From assembly GCA_016715505.1 (NCBI GenBank), contig JADJZY010000006.1, forward strand, positions 124,001 through 188,000: 64,000 bases of DNA, written 5' to 3'. Positions within the stretch are counted from its first letter, which is position 1, and every line of letters starts with the position of its first letter. Position numbers and translations under genes: made by a program. Shown piece after piece: positions 20,217 to 31,246 of this stretch. Source of the stretch: Bacteroidota bacterium (GTDB lineage Bacteria; Bacteroidota; Bacteroidia; Chitinophagales; Chitinophagaceae). The notes below the pieces were generated by a model, which was not told the DNA's origin, made no database searches, and saw only the letters and a list, made by a program, of their open reading frames with translations.

Positions 20217-22352
20217 ATGGATATACAACGACTATTAAGGGCATACCGAAGTATGATGACCGCCAAAGCTATGGCAGATATCTACGAGGAGAACAGAGCC
20301 ATTTGTAAATATGTACATAGTACTTCCCGAGGGCATGAAGCGATTCAGTTGGCAACAGGATTTCAATTGAAACCTTGTGATTTTGTGAGTCCTTATTATC
20401 GAGATGAGAGTTTAATGCTCGGTATGGGTTGGCGCCCTTATGAGATGATGTTACAGTTGTTGGCCAAAAAGGACGATCCATTCACAGGAGGTAGAGAATA
20501 TTATAATCACCCCAATTCAAATCGACCGCATTTTCCAAAAATTATTCATCAAAGTAGCGCAACGGGTATGCAGGCCATCCCAACGACTGGTATTGCACAA
20601 GGCATTCAATATATCGAACAAATGGCCAAAACGGCTATGGACGAGCGCAATGTGAGCGCCGATGTGGATTTGAATATGAATATGGAAAACGCCTTTGGTG
20701 CAGCCATGCACGAATTTATCCGGCAAGGTGAAAAACCGGTGGTGGTTTGTTGTTTTGGAGATGGTAGTGTCACTGAAGGCGAAGTGAGTGAGGCTTTCCA
20801 GTTTGCTGCTTTGCGCCAATTACCGATCATCTATCTGGTAGAGGACAATGACTGGGGCATTAGCGTGAGTAGCGATGAAGCCAGAACCATGGATGCCTAC
20901 GAATTTATTGGTGGGTTTAAAGGGATTGAACGATTAAAAGTAGATGGTTCAGATTTTGAAGCGAGCTATGAAATCATGGAAAATGCGATTCATTATGTTC
21001 GTGAACACCGTAAGCCTATTTTAGTCCATGCAAAAGTTCCTTTATTGGGCCATCATACCAGCGGCGTTCGTAAAGAGTGGTATCGTACAGAAGAAGATCT
21101 TGCTAACCATGAAAAAAATAATCCGGCCATTAAGTTGCGCAATCGACTCATGGAATTGGGGATTTCTGAAGAAAAACTAGATGAAATAGAAGCGGAGGAA
21201 AAGGCATTTATCGCACGTGAGTTTCAACTTGCTGCTGACTCGCCTGAACCCGATGCTTCAAGTGTGGCCGATCATGTATTTGCACCTACACCGATTTTGA
21301 TAGAAAGTGGAACCCGTCAACCACAAGAAGGCGAAAAAGTTGTAATGGTTGATGCTGCTATGCACGCTGTTGAAGAATTGATGCGTAAACATCCTGAATG
21401 TTTATTTTATGGTCAGGATGTTGGCCGGCGCCTAGGAGGTGTATTTCGCGAAGCAGCTACCCTCGCTGATAAATTTGGCGATAACCGTGTTTTTAATACC
21501 GCTATTCAGGAGGCTTATATTATAGGAAGCACCATTGGTATGAGTGCTTTGGGATTAAAACCATTTGTAGAAGTTCAATTTGCAGATTATATCTATCCGG
21601 GTATCAATCAACTGGTGACGGAGATTTCTAAATCCTGTTACTTGAGCTGTGGAAAATTTCCGGTGAGTATGGTCCTTCGGGTACCCATTGGTGCATATGG
21701 CGGCGGCGGACCTTATCATAGTGGAAGCGTCGAAAGTTTGCTCGCCAATATTAAAGGGATTAAAGTGGCTTATCCAAGCAATGCAGCAGATATGAAAGGA
21801 TTGATTAAAGCGGCCTATTATGATCCGAATCCGGTAGTAATGCTCGAGCATAAAGGATTGTATTGGAGTAAAGTACCCGGTACCGAAGATGCGAAAATGA
21901 TTGAACCGGCTGAGGACTATATATTGCCATTCGGAAAAGGACTAAGTGTATTGCAGGCCGATGCGTCCATGATAGAAGATGGAAGTAGTATGTGTATCAT
22001 AACGTACGGAATGGGAGTGCATTGGGCTAAAAATGCGGCTAAAGCTTATCCCGGACAAATTGAAGTGATCGACCTGCGCACATTGTATCCATTGGATGAA
22101 GCGCTGGTATTTGATACAGTGAGACGCCACGGCAAATGCATGGTTTTGACCGAAGAGCAATTACGAAATTCTTTTGCAGAAGCATTGGCCTGTCGTATTC
22201 ATCAACATTGTTTTTACCAATTAGATGCGCCTGTTAAAACCATGGGTGCACTTGACCTGCCGGCTGTGCCGATGAATGTGATACTTGAACAAGCCATGTT
22301 GCCGAATGCCGATAAAGTACGGGATGCAATTGCTGAACTTTTATCTTACTAA
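20217..22352 (+). CDS. 2-oxoacid dehydrogenase E1 component, fused alpha and beta subunits
   Basis: A 711-residue thiamine-diphosphate enzyme that decarboxylates 2-oxoacids and passes the acyl group to a lipoyl E2. The N-terminal half is the alpha part: HSTSRGHEAIQLATG and the ThDP motif GDGSVTEGEVSEAF ending in EDN. The C-terminal half is the beta part: FYGQDVGRRLGGVFREA, QEAYIIGSTIGMSALG, PYHSGSVE, and the C-terminal transketolase-like domain (GKCMVLTEEQ). The fusion fits the Bacteroidota branched-chain or pyruvate E1 type; the substrate cannot be decided from sequence alone. It is the first gene of a two-gene unit, with the next ATG three bases after the stop. Confidence 0.9.
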   Translation: MDIQRLLRAYRSMMTAKAMADIYEENRAICKYVHSTSRGHEAIQLATGFQLKPCDFVSPYYRDESLMLGMGWRPYEMMLQLLAKKDDPFTGGREYYNHPNSNRPHFPKIIHQSSATGMQAIPTTGIAQGIQYIEQMAKTAMDERNVSADVDLNMNMENAFGAAMHEFIRQGEKPVVVCCFGDGSVTEGEVSEAFQFAALRQLPIIYLVEDNDWGISVSSDEARTMDAYEFIGGFKGIERLKVDGSDFEASYEIMENAIHYVREHRKPILVHAKVPLLGHHTSGVRKEWYRTEEDLANHEKNNPAIKLRNRLMELGISEEKLDEIEAEEKAFIAREFQLAADSPEPDASSVADHVFAPTPILIESGTRQPQEGEKVVMVDAAMHAVEELMRKHPECLFYGQDVGRRLGGVFREAATLADKFGDNRVFNTAIQEAYIIGSTIGMSALGLKPFVEVQFADYIYPGINQLVTEISKSCYLSCGKFPVSMVLRVPIGAYGGGGPYHSGSVESLLANIKGIKVAYPSNAADMKGLIKAAYYDPNPVVMLEHKGLYWSKVPGTEDAKMIEPAEDYILPFGKGLSVLQADASMIEDGSSMCIITYGMGVHWAKNAAKAYPGQIEVIDLRTLYPLDEALVFDTVRRHGKCMVLTEEQLRNSFAEALACRIHQHCFYQLDAPVKTMGALDLPAVPMNVILEQAMLPNADKVRDAIAELLSY

Positions 22353-22354
22353 GG

Positions 22355-23799
22355 GTGATCAGTTCCTTCAGGTATACAAACCAAAATTCTGCTTTCATTG
22401 CCTGGTCAACGTATGAGAAGTTGCTGCTAACTTGTTTGGGTTTGTTCTTTTGGTGTGTTGTTATGTATCGTGCCTATCATCTTTCTATGACTCACGACGA
22501 AGCAGGAACAACCGATCATTTATTACAGAGTTACTATCAGATTTTAAATAGTCGGGAAGCCTTTCATTCAGCCAATAATCATATCCTGAATTCATGGTTG
22601 ATGAAATGGAGTGCTTCTTTGTTTGGTGTTTATGAATGGTCATTGCGACTGCCAAATGTGCTGGCATTTGTTTTGTATTATGTGGCAGGTATGGGAGTAA
22701 TTCGTCAATTAATACTACCTCAAAAATGGCGATTCATCAGTTTCGTTTTCTTCATCTTTAATCCATTTGTACTTGATTTTTTTTCTTTGTGTCGTGGATA
22801 TGGATTGGCTATGGCCTTTGAGATGATGTCATTGTTTTTCACCCTGAAATACATTGAAGGCAAAAAAAGTTTAAATCTCTATGCATCCGTTTTGGCATGT
22901 GGCTTGGCCGTTCTCAGCAATATGACTTGGGTCTATTTTCTTTTGGCACAAATGGCCTGGATCATTTTCGATGAAGGGATAGCCTACTACAAAAATCAAA
23001 AGATAATCTGGTGGAAGAGCTTGGTTTCATGGTTAATTTTTGCCGGTATAATGGGTCTGGTGTATCGGCCCTATCAATGGATACAAGCCAGGGGCGAGTT
23101 AAAATGGGGAGCCAATGGATGGTTTGATTTGCAACACACCTTTGCGAAAGATTATTTGTATAACGATACATTTTTAACGGCTGTTATTTTCCAAATTCTT
23201 TGTTTAATTATTTTTGTACTTTTTTTCCATCAATGCTATGTATACATTCGGAACAAGGAAAATAGTATTCAAGCAGAGCAGTCATTTTTGATATTGATTT
23301 ACTACTTGGGTTGACTACCTTGGCTATCCTGAACCGCAATTTAAACAACACCACTTATGCATCAGGACGAAGGGCTTTGATGTACTTTCCGCTTGTCGTG
23401 CTGATGTTTATTTTGTTGGTAAACTTCTTTCCATTGAAACGTATTCAAACATGGATGATAGGTTTGTTCATGGGGATATGGATTTTTTCGTGGTCCGGAT
23501 TTCGTTTGAATGCGGTTCGGGAATGGAGATATGATTCGGCAACAAAAAATACGTTTGATCTGATTCGGAATAACCCGAAGGAAGTAATCAAGATTGGCGT
23601 TGACTGGCATTTTTTACCTGTGATGAAATTTTACGCCCGGTACCGTGACTCCAGGGTTCAGGTGGCGTCCATAGAAGAAAATAATTCCTACGAAAAATTT
23701 GATTGGTTGTATTTTTACGACAGAGAGGTTATACCAAATTCTAACTGGCAATTGGTACAGGAAGATGAAAGGGGGCAAAAATTATTTCGAAGGAAGTAA
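22355..23799 (+). CDS. GT39-like multi-pass membrane glycosyltransferase (frameshifted)
   Basis: About 480 residues with roughly ten membrane helices. The first external loop holds MTHDEAGTTDHLL, which resembles the Asp-Glu catalytic motif of GT39/ArnT-type enzymes that use polyprenyl-linked sugars, and the C-terminal part is soluble and periplasmic. The first frame ends at 23314 and the second begins at 23311; adding one G to the GGG at about 23307-23309 joins them as YYLGLTTLAIL. The acceptor (glycoprotein, lipid A or other) cannot be told. Translation is probably coupled to the upstream E1 gene, although no functional link is obvious. Confidence 0.62.
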
Positions 23800-24017
23800 A
23801 CTGACTCTTTCCCGGAATTCTAATTGAATTTTGAAAGGTGCCATGCTTTAAAGTTCCGGAAAAGGTAAATGCGGATCGTTACAATTGGGTATAAATTTTT
23901 TGAGGAAGGCGAAGGATATCATACAAATTTCTAATCGATATTATATTTTAATGCCCTTCTCTCGTGTCTGGGTTTGCGCGGAATCTTTATTATGTTTACA
24001 GGACCAAACTCAATTCT

Positions 24018-26653
24018 ATGAAACATTTTATCGCATTGCTATGTGTAGTCATGTCCATCGGACAATGTGCCTACACACAATTACCACTCAGCCATTCAAG
24101 CGTTTTGAAAGAAAAAATCAAACCGAAAGAGCAAAATAAACAAGGCCCTGCATGGCAAAGGAAGTTTTTTGAAGATTTATATTATCCGGGAAATGGACCA
24201 ACACCCGCACAACGAGTTGCTATGAAACAAGCCTGGGAGACAATACCAAAAGATCCGGGTCATAAAAAAAGAGCCGGTGGATGGACATTCATTGGTCCGG
24301 ATTTTATCCGTAATTGGGGACAACCTGGTCCACAACAAGATACCATCAATAGAAAATGGACAGGTCGCATTACAGGCGTAGAGTTTACCGATGTGCTTCG
24401 TGTATCTGCAGCCAATGGTGGATTATTCGAATCGAAATTAATTGGGTTAATTCCAATATGGGTTCCGATCGGCGATTCGATTCCCAGTTTATCAATCGGA
24501 GCATTTGCAAGTAATCCGGTCAATCCAAAAACCATTCTGGTCGGAACCGGAGAATATGCAACCCAATTATACAACACCCCATCCAATTCGAACACAGCGG
24601 CTTACGGAACGGAAGGGATTTGGATTACCAATGATGGTGGACAGTCGTGGAGAAAACCCATTGTCAATCCGTCGGCAGATAATATTCCATTTGAGGAAAT
24701 ATATTTTTATCCGGGTGATACCAATTGGGTATTTGCCGTTTCTACTTCTGGCGTGTATTGGTCCAATAATGGAGGCAACGATTTTCAGGCTATCCCCCTT
24801 CCCTCAGTCGCCAGTATTCCTACAGATATGGCACTTAGTTCAGATGGTCAGCATGCTGTGATTGCCTATGTTGGCGGTAGTACAACAGCTTGTGCTTATT
24901 ATCCCAACACTATTTTATCCAGCCCGCAATTGTTAACCAACGATTTTTTGGTATTGGGTAAATCGCCGAATGGAATTAAAATGTCGTATGCCCCTTCGAG
25001 CCCACAAACAATTTGCCAACTGCACCTACGCCGCCTTACCTGGCAGTCCGACCGTGGATACGTTTGCATTGGTGTTTAAATCAACCCAGTACGGTGCACC
25101 TGGCACTTGGATTCGATGCAATGCTTTTTACCCTAATCAGCAACCAGCCTTAAATTATAATTTTGGGAATCAGGGCTTTCGTGATAATGTGATTAAAGTT
25201 TCACCCTTAGATCCAAATGTGGTTGTCATGGGTGCCGGCACATTATTTTATTGCAATGATGGCATCAACTTTTATGAAACCGATGGATGGCATGCCGATC
25301 AAGCCTCTTTGAATTGGAAGCCTGATGGGACTCGAGTATTTTTAGGCAATGATGGGGGATTTTTGTTTTCTGAAAATAATGGTCAGAATTGGAAAGACGA
25401 TTTGAATTATTTGCCAGTAACTCAAGTTTACACTTTGGATGTTGCGCCGGATAATCCGAATAAAATGATCTGTGGAACCCAGGACAATGGCATTTTACGC
25501 TACAATGGTTCAGGGCAATATTGGGAATACGTGAACGGGGGAGATGGTGGTGATGCCTTCTTTCACCCATTCAATTATGATACCATGTATGCAACCATTG
25601 GAGGAATGGATTATGTACGAAGCAGAAGCTTCACAGGAGGTGCCGAAAATACATGGAGTGATTGCGAAAACGGAATCAGTCACATGAGAGGACAATTTGG
25701 TTCGCCGCTGGCTACGGACCGATTTTTATCGAATTACCTGTACACCGCTCACGACACTTTTGCTTATTATAGCACGAATCAGGGAAACAATTGGATCCCC
25801 TTGGTCGGTGCCGGTCTTACGTCTCCCATTCGGGATATTGCCGTCGGAAGTGGTGGAAATCAGCATGTCTATGTTGTATATGCGGCATCCAATACATTTC
25901 AATCATTAAGAATGGATGTGGATGGTTCGCCATATACGTTAAATTTTATTCCTGATCCCGGAACCTCGGGTAGACTACGATCTTTCTGGGCAGAGGTTCC
26001 ATATCCGGATGTGGTTTATGCTGCTTCAACCGGACCGAGTACATTTAATAATCGGGTCTTTCGATCTATCAATGCAGGGGATACCTGGACCAATATATCC
26101 GGCGATTTACCCACTTCGCTTCCTCCTATCACTGATTTATGGGTGAACCCGGCAGATACTCAGAATATTGTTATATCCACCGAGTTTGGATGTTTGCGTT
26201 CATTGAATGGAGGCAACACCTGGACAAGATGGGATATGGGGATGCCGAATCGTTCCATGATTACAGATATGGATTATTGTGTGGATAATGGAAAAATGTT
26301 TGTGTATGCTTCCAAGTTTTGGAAGAGGAATTTGGCGTCGAGAAGCTTCGGATGTGGATTGGCCGGTAGATGTGCCACATGTTACAGAACAGCCGAATTT
26401 TAGTATGACTTGTTTTCCAAATCCTGTTGAAAATGAACTGACTGTTTCAATTGCAGGAGATATTGAATCTGGATCCACTTTATTCATTCGGGATTTGATG
26501 GGAACCGTTTTGCGAAAAATAACACCAAGGCAATCCAATGTTTCAAGGCAGAATTTACAGGTGAATGTATCTGATTTACCATCCGGTGTTTATTTCTGTG
26601 AATGGCGAGGACAACGAAATCATCAGATGGTGAAAGTATTGAAGATAAAGTAA
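24018..26653 (+). CDS. Secreted BNR/VPS10-like beta-propeller protein with T9SS sorting domain (two frameshifts)
   Basis: The signal peptide (MKHFIALLCVVMSIGQ) is followed by a long propeller domain with repeated Asp-box-like motifs (TNDGGQSWRK; SNNGGNDF; SENNGQNWKD; STNQGNNW; SINAGDTWTN; SLNGGNTWTR), as in sialidase-like BNR repeats. The C-terminus is a T9SS sorting domain (MTCFPNPVENELTV; LPSGVYFCEW). The frame changes near 25012-25020 (TTT before GCCAAC) and again near 26314 (an extra A gives YASSFGRGIWRREASD). With both corrected the protein is about 878 residues. It is probably a surface-attached or released propeller; no active-site residues were identified. Confidence 0.82.
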
Positions 26654-26771
26654 TTTGTATTTTTCAATCTCATTGAGCCTGAACGGATTATTTCGATGAA
26701 GAAATTTGTGATCGAAGACTACGTTCTGCGAAACATATTTATTTCGCAGATTTGTTCTTTGCTTTTAGCAA

Positions 26772-26894
26772 ATGAACTTAACCTTTAAATTTTCAGAACA
26801 ATCTTTTTATGAAGCATTTGTAGATGAGGCGAAGGAATTTTTGGTTGGTAGTAAAATAGAATATCTAATTCATCGTTTCGGATTGGATGAATAG
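26772..26894 (+). CDS. Possible 40-residue small protein
   Basis: An ATG frame of 40 codons in the 400-base gap between two T9SS genes. It is rich in charged and aromatic residues (MNLTFKFSEQSFYEAF, ending IHRFGLDE), with no signal sequence. There is no clear promoter box or ribosome site, and no family is recognised. It may be chance; I include it because the composition looks protein-like. The rest of the gap holds only the terminator at 27003. Confidence 0.2.
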   Translation: MNLTFKFSEQSFYEAFVDEAKEFLVGSKIEYLIHRFGLDE

Positions 26895-27002
26895 GACTAA
26901 AATTCTCTTTTTAGTGCAATAATTTGGCGTTCGAAACTCAAGAGGTGGAGGACGGAAAGAAATTTGATTTTCATAGAGTTCAATATTCATTTAATCTATA
27001 AA

Positions 27003-27037
27003 TCAAAAGCCACCCGTTTAGGATGGCTTTTGATTTT
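27003..27037. terminator. Bidirectional terminator between converging T9SS genes
   Basis: AATCAAAAGCCA pairs with TGGCTTTTGATT around a short loop, with an A-run before and a T-run after, so it can work in both directions for the genes ending at 26653 and 27058. Confidence 0.85.
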
Positions 27038-27057
27038 CAAATGGATATTTTTTCGCA

Positions 27058-30034
27058 TTATTCCTTGACGAAATGTTTATGGTAGTTCTTACCACCCTGA
27101 TCCATCATTTGAAGAATATAAACACCCGCAGGTAAGGCTTGAACATCAATTTTTAACAAACGATTCTGGCAGTCAATTTCTTGCACCTTCATACCTGTTG
27201 CATTGAACAGACTCATGCTTTTGGGTTTAGCATCCTGGTTGAATGCAACTTGAAGGAATTCTGATGCAGGATTCGGGAAAATATAAAATGGCATGCTTGT
27301 TTCGATTTCGTTGATGCCGGATGGCCCTTTAATGGTATTTACCGTTGTATTGGTAATAATAGGGGCATTGAAGTCGAAATAGATTCCTGCTTTGTTGTTG
27401 ATGACTGTTCCTGGCGTGATGCCATTGACATGTTTAACTTTAAATTTCACGAAGCCCATGCTGCCCTCAGGGTCTGAAACGCTATCGGGTAACATAATAT
27501 TCGGGAATTCAAATTTTAAAGATGATCCGTTTTGAGTAAATACCATACGATGGCTTGAACTGAGCACCTCAACACTGGAAGCATTCAAATCACTTTCGAG
27601 GGTGTCAAGAATATATACTTGTTGAGCAGGGAAGGTACCCGTGTTTTGGAAGCGAATGGTATATTGCAAATCCGTGCCTGGTTGAATTTCTCCACTCACG
27701 CCATCTCCTTTCGGGAAGGGGTGTTTATCATTTGGATCATAACTTGTTCCGATATAAAAACATTCGGTGAGTGTATTGTTCGACGGATTAACATCCGTGC
27801 CACCTGATGTTGAAGTGATGGTTGACGTTAAACAAATTGCATCGCCAATGACATAAGGTACATTAGAAGGATTTAGAAACGGCACATATGCTGTGAAATC
27901 AATAGAATTTCCCCAGCTGGTATTTGTCAGGTTGTTAAAATTCCAGGTGATCACATTTCCTACAACACTTGCCGGAGCGGGGTTTGAGCTGATGAAATTA
28001 AAATTGCCCGGTAGTGTGACACTAACCGTTCCATTATTGGAACCACACAAATAATTGTGATAATAAAGTTTGAAATTACGATTTGCTCCGGCTTGTAATA
28101 TGCCGCAACACCAGGCCAGAATTCCTGTAATGGCATTGTCGTAATTGGTGTTATTGTGTATATCCAAAATCGAGATTGGTTGTATTCTGTGTGGTGACCA
28201 AATAGTTTGCTGCAACCGGACAACCTACCGTGTAACAACTATTACCACTTCCTGAAGGGTTGCTTTCTACGACATATGTATTGCCGATAACGAATGGGTA
28301 TTGAATACTATAATAACCATTAAAGTCGGAATAGCCGCTTGCTATGTAGCTCCCATTGAGACTCAAGTTGATACTTTGATAAGGGATCTGTTCACCCGGG
28401 TCCATCATACAATTGTTGTTCGCATCCTGATAAGTGTAGCCGGACACGTTACCACAACTCCCTACCACAACGGTATCATACAATACAACGGAATAGCTAC
28501 CACTGCTGATTGTGGCAGTGCGGTAATATATTCCGCTATTGGCATAAGTATGTGATAAAGCAGCATTTAAGTTCACACAACCATTACCGCTTGAAAACTG
28601 TGTTGCAGTTGTACTTGCACTATTGCCATCTCCGAAATCCATATTGACAGAATAAGTCGCATTGGTTAAAAAACCACATGCATTTACATATATCATATTT
28701 AAGGTTAACAAGTTCGTGCAGGAGAGTGAATCAAGTATGTAGCCAGTGATATTTGGCGCCGATGGTGTATAGGCAAAGTCAACATTGCTTTGTGTGATTG
28801 AATTAGAGATAAACGGAACCTGCGAAGGGCAGGCCCAGGTATTGGTGGATGAGCTTGTAGGTGTGACTGTATAATTTCCTACAGAGAATGGAACAGAGAA
28901 AGAATATGCACCATTCATGTCGCTCCATACACTATAAGATGCTCCCGATGTTTGTAATACGACCATATTGTAGGCATAAGGTTGTTCGAAAGGATCGAGC
29001 GAACAGTTGGCATTGGCATCGAAAAATAAATTACCGGAAACGTTGATACAACTTGCGACATTAACGCTGGTGGAATTCGATGCACTCAATGTTCCCAAAG
29101 CACTGGCTGTCACTGTAACGGTATAATTACCCTGAGATGCGTAGGTATGCGGCGCAACAGGTAAGGGAATAGTTTGGCAGGGTAAGCCGTTGCTCGAAAA
29201 AGGAATACTTAAGTTACTCACATTTCCGTCACCGTAATCGATACTATAATTAATGCTTGAACCGTTGGGAATATTGCAGGTGCTCAAGTCGGCATTAAAA
29301 TAGTGAGAATAGGAACAATTGTTGCCACCGGTGGAGTCCACCAGATTTAGAATGCCGAATGAAGGGACACTCGAATAACCAAAATTCAGGTTACTACCTG
29401 TCGGCGTGGTCATCGTATAAGTTTGCACGGCAGGGCACATAATTCCCGCAGGAGCTAAGAGTGAAATGGTATAGTTGCCGGGAATATGCGGGAATCCGGA
29501 TACTTGGTAAAATCCGTTACTATTGGTAAAAACTACATAGGATATACCACTAGGCGCAGTGATACTGACTGCTGTATTGACACTCACGCTCTCTCCGGGA
29601 TCGTAAGTGCAATTCCCATTGGCATCAGTATATACATAACCACTATAGTCGATACATTGGACGGCGTTGTTGATCACAAGATTTTGCGTATTGCTTGCCG
29701 CGCCGGGCCCACTTTGAATCACTGAAACCGTATAAGTACCTGTTGTACTATAGGTATGATTGAGTATTAAACCGGAAGAGTCGCAAGGAAGCTGGGAGCC
29801 GGTTGTAAAAGGATTTAAGGAAACGACTGTGCCATCACCCCAGTCAATTGTGCCGGTAATGAGGCTGGAGGGTGAAAAATAACAGTAGCTGCTGTAAAGT
29901 TCTACAGTCTGCGTGAGGTTGCAGGCATTGGGTGAAGTGTTGTATAAATTGGCATAGATGATTGCCGTTTGTGCCTGACTCAATTTGTTGATTGAAGTGA
30001 ACAAGAAGAGCAGTGCAAGTAATTTAAGTCTCAT
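27058..30034 (-). CDS. Giant T9SS cargo protein with PKD and SdrD-B-like repeats (frameshifted)
   Basis: About 990 residues after correction. A signal peptide ends near SQAQ. Three units follow, each with a PKD-like motif (DWGDG near residue 65, DYGDG near 265, DFGDG near 470) and then an SdrD-B-like domain with an Asp-rich calcium-type loop (DANGNCTYDPGE; DANANCSLDPFE; DANNNCMMDPGE). The C-terminal third has the conserved SYDPNDKHPFPKG module, common before sorting domains, and ends in a T9SS domain (FYIFPNPASEFLQV; LPAGVYILQM). The frame breaks at about 28152-28156; one extra A gives GYTQNNTNYDNA. It probably forms a stiff, calcium-stabilised surface stalk (inference). Confidence 0.82.
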
Positions 30035-30180
30035 AATGGAAAGGATTTAAAGTGAAAGAAATATTTTAGTACGTACACCATTAAAGACTTGTTATTCGGT
30101 ATAGATGTTAGTGAACAAGGAAATTATTTTGAATTTGGCGGGAATCTGTTCGACAAAATCATGGGCTGACTAATATTTTG

Positions 30181-30270
30181 GCAGGGTGCATTGCGGCAGG
30201 GATTGTAGTGGAAAGCCCGCATACGCCTTGGCGGAGCGGACTTGCAACGAAAAGCCCGCCCGGCCGCCCA
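30181..30270 (-). repeat. Dispersed GC-rich intergenic repeat, copy B (inverted)
   Basis: Read on the minus strand it gives GGGCGGGCTTTTCGTTGCAA, then GTCCGCTCCGCC, AAGGCGTATGCGGGCTTT and ATCCCTGCCGC, and ends in a TGCACCCTGC that matches copy A's TGCCCTGC flank. It is the same element as at 18644-18750 in opposite orientation. The central hairpin differs in sequence but is similar in design. It lies just upstream of the type III polyketide operon. Confidence 0.65.
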
Positions 30271-30346
30271 AATCAACGATGAATTCAGGTTAAACGATTG
30301 TACTAAGTGGAATTGTTTTAATTTTCCGCGAGATTCCGTGCCTCCT

Positions 30347-31198
30347 ATGTTTGCTATCCTTCAACATCTTCGATTGCCTTTTTCCTTACTGCTGTTGCCG
30401 GTGTTTTTATTCGCTGTGTTTGATGCAGGACTCAGGCAGTCCATTTCGTCGGAACAGTTGTGGATATTGGGGCTGGTTTTACATTTGCTGGTCTATCCTT
30501 CGAGCAATGCCTATAACAGTTTAGAAGATCAGGATGTAGGGAGTATTGGCCTGGTGAAAGTTCCAATGAAAGTGCCGCAAAGTATAGAGTGGATGAGTGC
30601 TGTGATGGACGTTCTGGCCATTGCGATTGCCGGAGTTTTTCTGCCCGCATTCAGTACGCTGGGGCTGACTTTATACATTCTATTTTCGAGGCTATATAGT
30701 TGGCGGCGAGTGAGGTTGAAAAAATGGCCGATTATTGGTTTTATGGTTGTCTTTATTTTTCAGGGGGCTTGTATTTTTTTAATCACCCAACGATGTGCAG
30801 GTGTGTCTGTGAACTGGGCCATGGCGATGGTGAGCAGTTGTTTGATAGGCGCAATTTATCCTTTGTCGCAGATTTATCAGCATGAGCAGGATCGTGCGGA
30901 TGGGGTTGAAACCATGAGTATGAAATTGGGTTATCGGGGAACTTTTGTATTGAGTGGAACCTTATTTGCCATGGGCGCAGTAGGATTTACTTTATTTTAT
31001 TGGCAACTTTTTCCGATGGCTGTTTATGTGTTTCATGCGTGTTTATTGGCATCTGTCGTTTACTTCCTCTTTTGGGCTTACAAAGTTTGGCACAATACCT
31101 TGGAGGCCAATTATCGGCAAACGATGATGATGAATTTGGTGGCATCGGCTGGCATGAATATCTGCTTCATCGCATTAAACCTCATACCACATCAATGA
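30347..31198 (+). CDS. UbiA-family prenyltransferase (first gene of the type III PKS operon)
   Basis: A 283-residue membrane protein with about eight helices. The first Asp-rich motif is NAYNSLEDQDVG and the second is YQHEQDRADGVETMSMKLG, matching the two Mg-diphosphate motifs of UbiA aromatic prenyltransferases. These enzymes attach isoprenoid chains to aromatic acceptors. I use the ATG at 30347 (MFAILQHLRLPFS); the frame is open back to a TTG at 30242, but that part overlaps repeat B. The next gene starts 48 bases after the stop. Together with the polyketide synthase it suggests a prenylated polyketide or quinone-like product (inference). Confidence 0.8.
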   Translation: MFAILQHLRLPFSLLLLPVFLFAVFDAGLRQSISSEQLWILGLVLHLLVYPSSNAYNSLEDQDVGSIGLVKVPMKVPQSIEWMSAVMDVLAIAIAGVFLPAFSTLGLTLYILFSRLYSWRRVRLKKWPIIGFMVVFIFQGACIFLITQRCAGVSVNWAMAMVSSCLIGAIYPLSQIYQHEQDRADGVETMSMKLGYRGTFVLSGTLFAMGAVGFTLFYWQLFPMAVYVFHACLLASVVYFLFWAYKVWHNTLEANYRQTMMMNLVASAGMNICFIALNLIPHQ

Positions 31199-31246
31199 TG
31201 CCTATCCGGACACTCAAATAAATGCCTTATTATTACACTTCAGATT

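Noticed and set aside
23800..24017. Long imperfect inverted repeat (CCCGGAA with TTCCGG) after the GT39-like gene
   Set aside because: No T-run follows, and the arms are far apart, so I do not call it a terminator.
23885..24139. An 84-codon frame before the propeller protein
   Set aside because: It overlaps the signal peptide of the real gene in another frame and shows no coding character.
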